64,000 nt of DNA. Source: Desarmillaria ectypa. Taxonomy: Eukaryota; Basidiomycota; Agaricomycetes; Agaricales; Physalacriaceae. Made by a program: the position numbers and the translations under genes. The stretch lies in the NCBI GenBank assembly GCA_030407005.1, contig JAUDYN010000003.1:2604001-2668000 (forward strand), in the 5' to 3' direction. Numbering within the stretch: the stretch's first letter is position 1; every line of letters begins with the position of its first letter. Shown here piece by piece: positions 61,889 to 64,000 of the stretch. The notes under the pieces are model-generated. The model saw only the letters and a program-made list of their open reading frames with translations. It did no database searches and was not told the origin of the DNA.

Positions 61889-63200
61889 TTACAAGTTGTA
61901 GATGGGAAGAAGGTGCGACAAATTCAGAGATTGACGACAGAGAGGACATTCGGCCTAAAAACATATTTAGGTTATTACATTTTGTCGTCGTGCAACAAAC
62001 GTACCTTTTCTCTTCCCCAGCCAATGATGCAAGTCCAACAAAACAGATGCCCACATTCTGTAGCGCAACTATTGGTTCTCTCCTCAAGACAGAGTGTACA
62101 ATTTCTCCCAGCCCTCAACATATCGGGTATTGACGATATGTCTAAAGCCGTCCCTCTGTCATCTTCAGTCGGCTTTGAGGCGTCTGCTTCGGGATCAGCG
62201 GGCCCAATGAGAGCCGATACAGCGCGGTCATCTAGGAAACTCTCCCGTGAGCTCGAAGTACTCGCACCCGCTGGTTCCTTTTCCTTCTTCACAGATGGCT
62301 CTTCTGATGAATATCGCTGCTTCAGGGACGTCGCCAAACGATGAAGAAGTCTGATTCCTAGCAATATACCTAGAAGAGAGTACGACGGTGGTTTTATATC
62401 AGGATTATCGGGTATGGATGATAGCTGCGACCAGTCATCAGTAAAAGAATAGGACAACAGCATCGTCGCTTACATATTTAATACGCAGAATTCGTTTCAC
62501 TAGACTATAGTATGTCGCAGAAACGTAGAATACCGCCAGATTGACTTCGGTTAGCACCCCCAGCGTCAAAGGAAGGCCCTTAAGTATGCAAGCCAATGTG
62601 GAATGATTTGACATTAACACAAGTTGTGTGGCTCGGGAGAGAATGTACGGAGGAATCGTCGGTATGAGTATCAAAGCTAAACGCAACCACTGCGATGGTG
62701 GAGAATGTCCAGTAGAAGGAGAGTACTGCCATATATTGGTATACTCCTCCCCCAATGTCTGAATTCCTTTGCACATTGCACATTCAGCAAGAAGATATTG
62801 CAGGCGCCGGAGACGTACCACGACCCACAGTCATCCCGTAATACACAAACTTCACGAAAAGGTCCACTTCTACGTCTCGTCTTGTCAGCCATCGTGTCCC
62901 TAATTCTATGTCAGAATGCGGTTTCTTGTAGGGAAAAAGTGGGACGTGCCAAGCCATGACCGCAGAACAGTGTCGGTTTGCTCCCTTAGTGACGAGACAT
63001 GGTAGAGATCTCGTTGGTGAGCACGAACTGGAGACAGGCATTATTAGAGGAGAGTAAACTATTAAGCAGCTCTGCCACGAACTTATTTGGGCCTGCTGGG
63101 CATCGGGAAAGGTGGGGATGCCAGTTGACATGGCAGTTCTAGCAAGGTCCAGACGCGTGACACCTTTTGAATCCGGACCATCACCTTTTACTTGGGGCAT
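61889..63200 (-). CDS. PEX10: Peroxisomal RING E3 ligase Pex10
   Basis: Peroxisomal membrane RING ligase acting with Pex2/Pex12 on the Pex5 receptor. The N-terminus gives FPDAQQAQI, then [24 protein letters not shown], and [23 protein letters not shown], all Pex10 hallmarks. Hydrophobic segments follow ([31 protein letters not shown]). The C-terminal C3HC4 RING is [31 protein letters not shown], then [10 protein letters not shown]. It ends LPIYNL. Intron 62949-62900 is GC-AG (donor GCACGT); only this keeps the conserved SWLGTRWL. The chosen start (63200, MPQVKGDGP) leaves 34 bp to the divergent MGR2-like start; [13 protein letters not shown] at 63131 is an equally good start. Confidence 0.88.
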
Positions 63201-63234
63201 CTAACTTATCCAGCAGTGAAGCGATTTTGTCGAA

Positions 63235-63838
63235 ATGTCCCAATTTCAACGACGCAACGAGCCATCGGTGTGGGATAAAAGTTAGTCTTTTCTACTTTCT
63301 GGACAGTAGAGCGTAGTTTTATGTTTTTTTTTCCAGTGAAGTACGATCCTTTCTTGCCGGCAGATGCTACATAGATTTATCTGGTATTTGACCTTAATTA
63401 TTTAGGATGGGCGCCGTCATGGGTGCTGGCGTGGGTCTGACCATCGGTTTTATCTTTGGGTCGTGGAGCATCTTCCGGTGCGTAGGTCTTCGGAAGGTAT
63501 CGAGGGCAACATGGCTTATTTCTTGTCCCATGAAAATGTCTGCAGATATGGAGCAGGAACCCGAGGGACGCTCTCCACCCTTTCGATGTACATGTTGAAT
63601 AGTGCGGCCACATTTTCGTTCTTCCTTTCCATCGGATCTGTATGTTTGCCTACCCAAGCCCGGCATTGGATACCACTGATTAACTACTAAACAGGTCATT
63701 CGTAATGACTCTACGATTCCGCCTCACCTGGAGGCCCAGCTTACGGCTTCGGCTATGATGCTTCGTTCCCGGAATGAGGGCTTGCAGATGATGAAGGCGC
63801 GATGGGAGGAAGAGCGCAGGTGTCAAATCAACGCTTGA
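63235..63838 (+). CDS. MGR2: Mgr2/ROMO1-family mitochondrial inner-membrane protein
   Basis: Small two-span protein of the TIM23 lateral gate (Mgr2) or its ROMO1 homologue. Joined exons read MSQFQRRNEPSVWDKMKMGAVMGAG, the first membrane segment GVGLTIGFIFGSW, the loop IFRYGAGTRGTLSTLSMYM, and the second segment NSAATFSFFLSIGSV followed by IRNDSTIP. The C-terminal extension ARWEEERRCQINA ends at TGA 63836-63838. Exon 2 is only 4 nt (63337-63340, TGAA), flanked by TTCCAG and GTACGA; skipping it would shift the frame. The GxxxG-type glycine spacing of the family is present. Confidence 0.87.
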
Positions 63839-64000
63839 AATATTCCTATTGTCTTCTATCGTCGTTTTTCAACATTCCGACAGAGTGTTGCTGATACGGT
63901 CAGTCTTGAACCGTATAATTTCTTGTATGGATATGCAGCCTTCAATTTATGCGTATACACTTGACTGAACTTTGATAAAACTTGGTTGAACTTTGCGGCC

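Overview
This 64 kb window is from a filamentous basidiomycete, most likely a mushroom-forming Agaricomycete. Genes are packed head-to-head and tail-to-tail and are broken by many introns of about 45-60 nt. The markers fit that group: a PA28/REG proteasome activator, a PacC zinc-finger factor, a coiled-coil F-box protein, Zn2Cys6/fungal-TF family sequence, and a dynein heavy chain that begins without its tail, as expected from the split dynein heavy chains of Agaricomycetes. All gene models are hand-spliced from the sequence, with protein-family conservation used to place the junctions.

Layout: 1-22985 is a dense housekeeping block. It holds a truncated gene at the left edge, SED5 syntaxin, a Nop6-like RRM protein, an F-box protein, APC5, an amidase, a low-complexity conserved protein, the ribosomal chaperone RRB1, PA28, TAF1, PacC and a myosin regulatory light chain. 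22986-26589 is a 3.6 kb stretch where I recognise no gene, apart from a weak solo-LTR-like segment. 26590-31558 is a divergent pair of flavin monooxygenases, the second a Baeyer-Villiger type. 31559-37809 is accessory and decaying: a gene-poor spacer, a short hAT-like element, and a fungal transcription factor gene with several disabling lesions. 37810-64000 is again a dense core block: a Tea1/Kel1-like kelch protein, RRP5, homoserine kinase, the dynein motor heavy chain, SmE, PEX10 and an Mgr2/ROMO1-like protein.

The most interesting structure is at 33185-34093. Imperfect 20-bp terminal inverted repeats enclose the dimerisation tail of a hAT transposase and a 271-bp inverted, nearly identical copy of an internal piece of the neighbouring Baeyer-Villiger monooxygenase gene, introns included. 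In that copy a one-base deletion removes the intron branch-like sequence and opens a reading frame through the retained intron. This looks like gene-fragment capture by a DNA transposon. The element ends 46 bp before the start codon of the transcription factor that has since become a pseudogene.

Other observations: five well-supported and one tentative GC-AG introns in six genes; a 4-nt microexon in the Mgr2-like gene; a 6-nt first coding exon in the dynein gene; and two YPxL motifs in the PacC protein.

Functionally the core genes cover secretion (SED5), ribosome assembly (NOP6-like, RRB1, RRP5), the cell cycle and proteolysis (APC5, PA28), transcription (TAF1, PacC), splicing (SmE), cytoskeleton and polarity (kelch protein, dynein, myosin light chain), peroxisomes and mitochondria (PEX10, Mgr2-like) and threonine synthesis (homoserine kinase). 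The neighbouring genes do not form an obvious pathway, except perhaps the two flavin monooxygenases.
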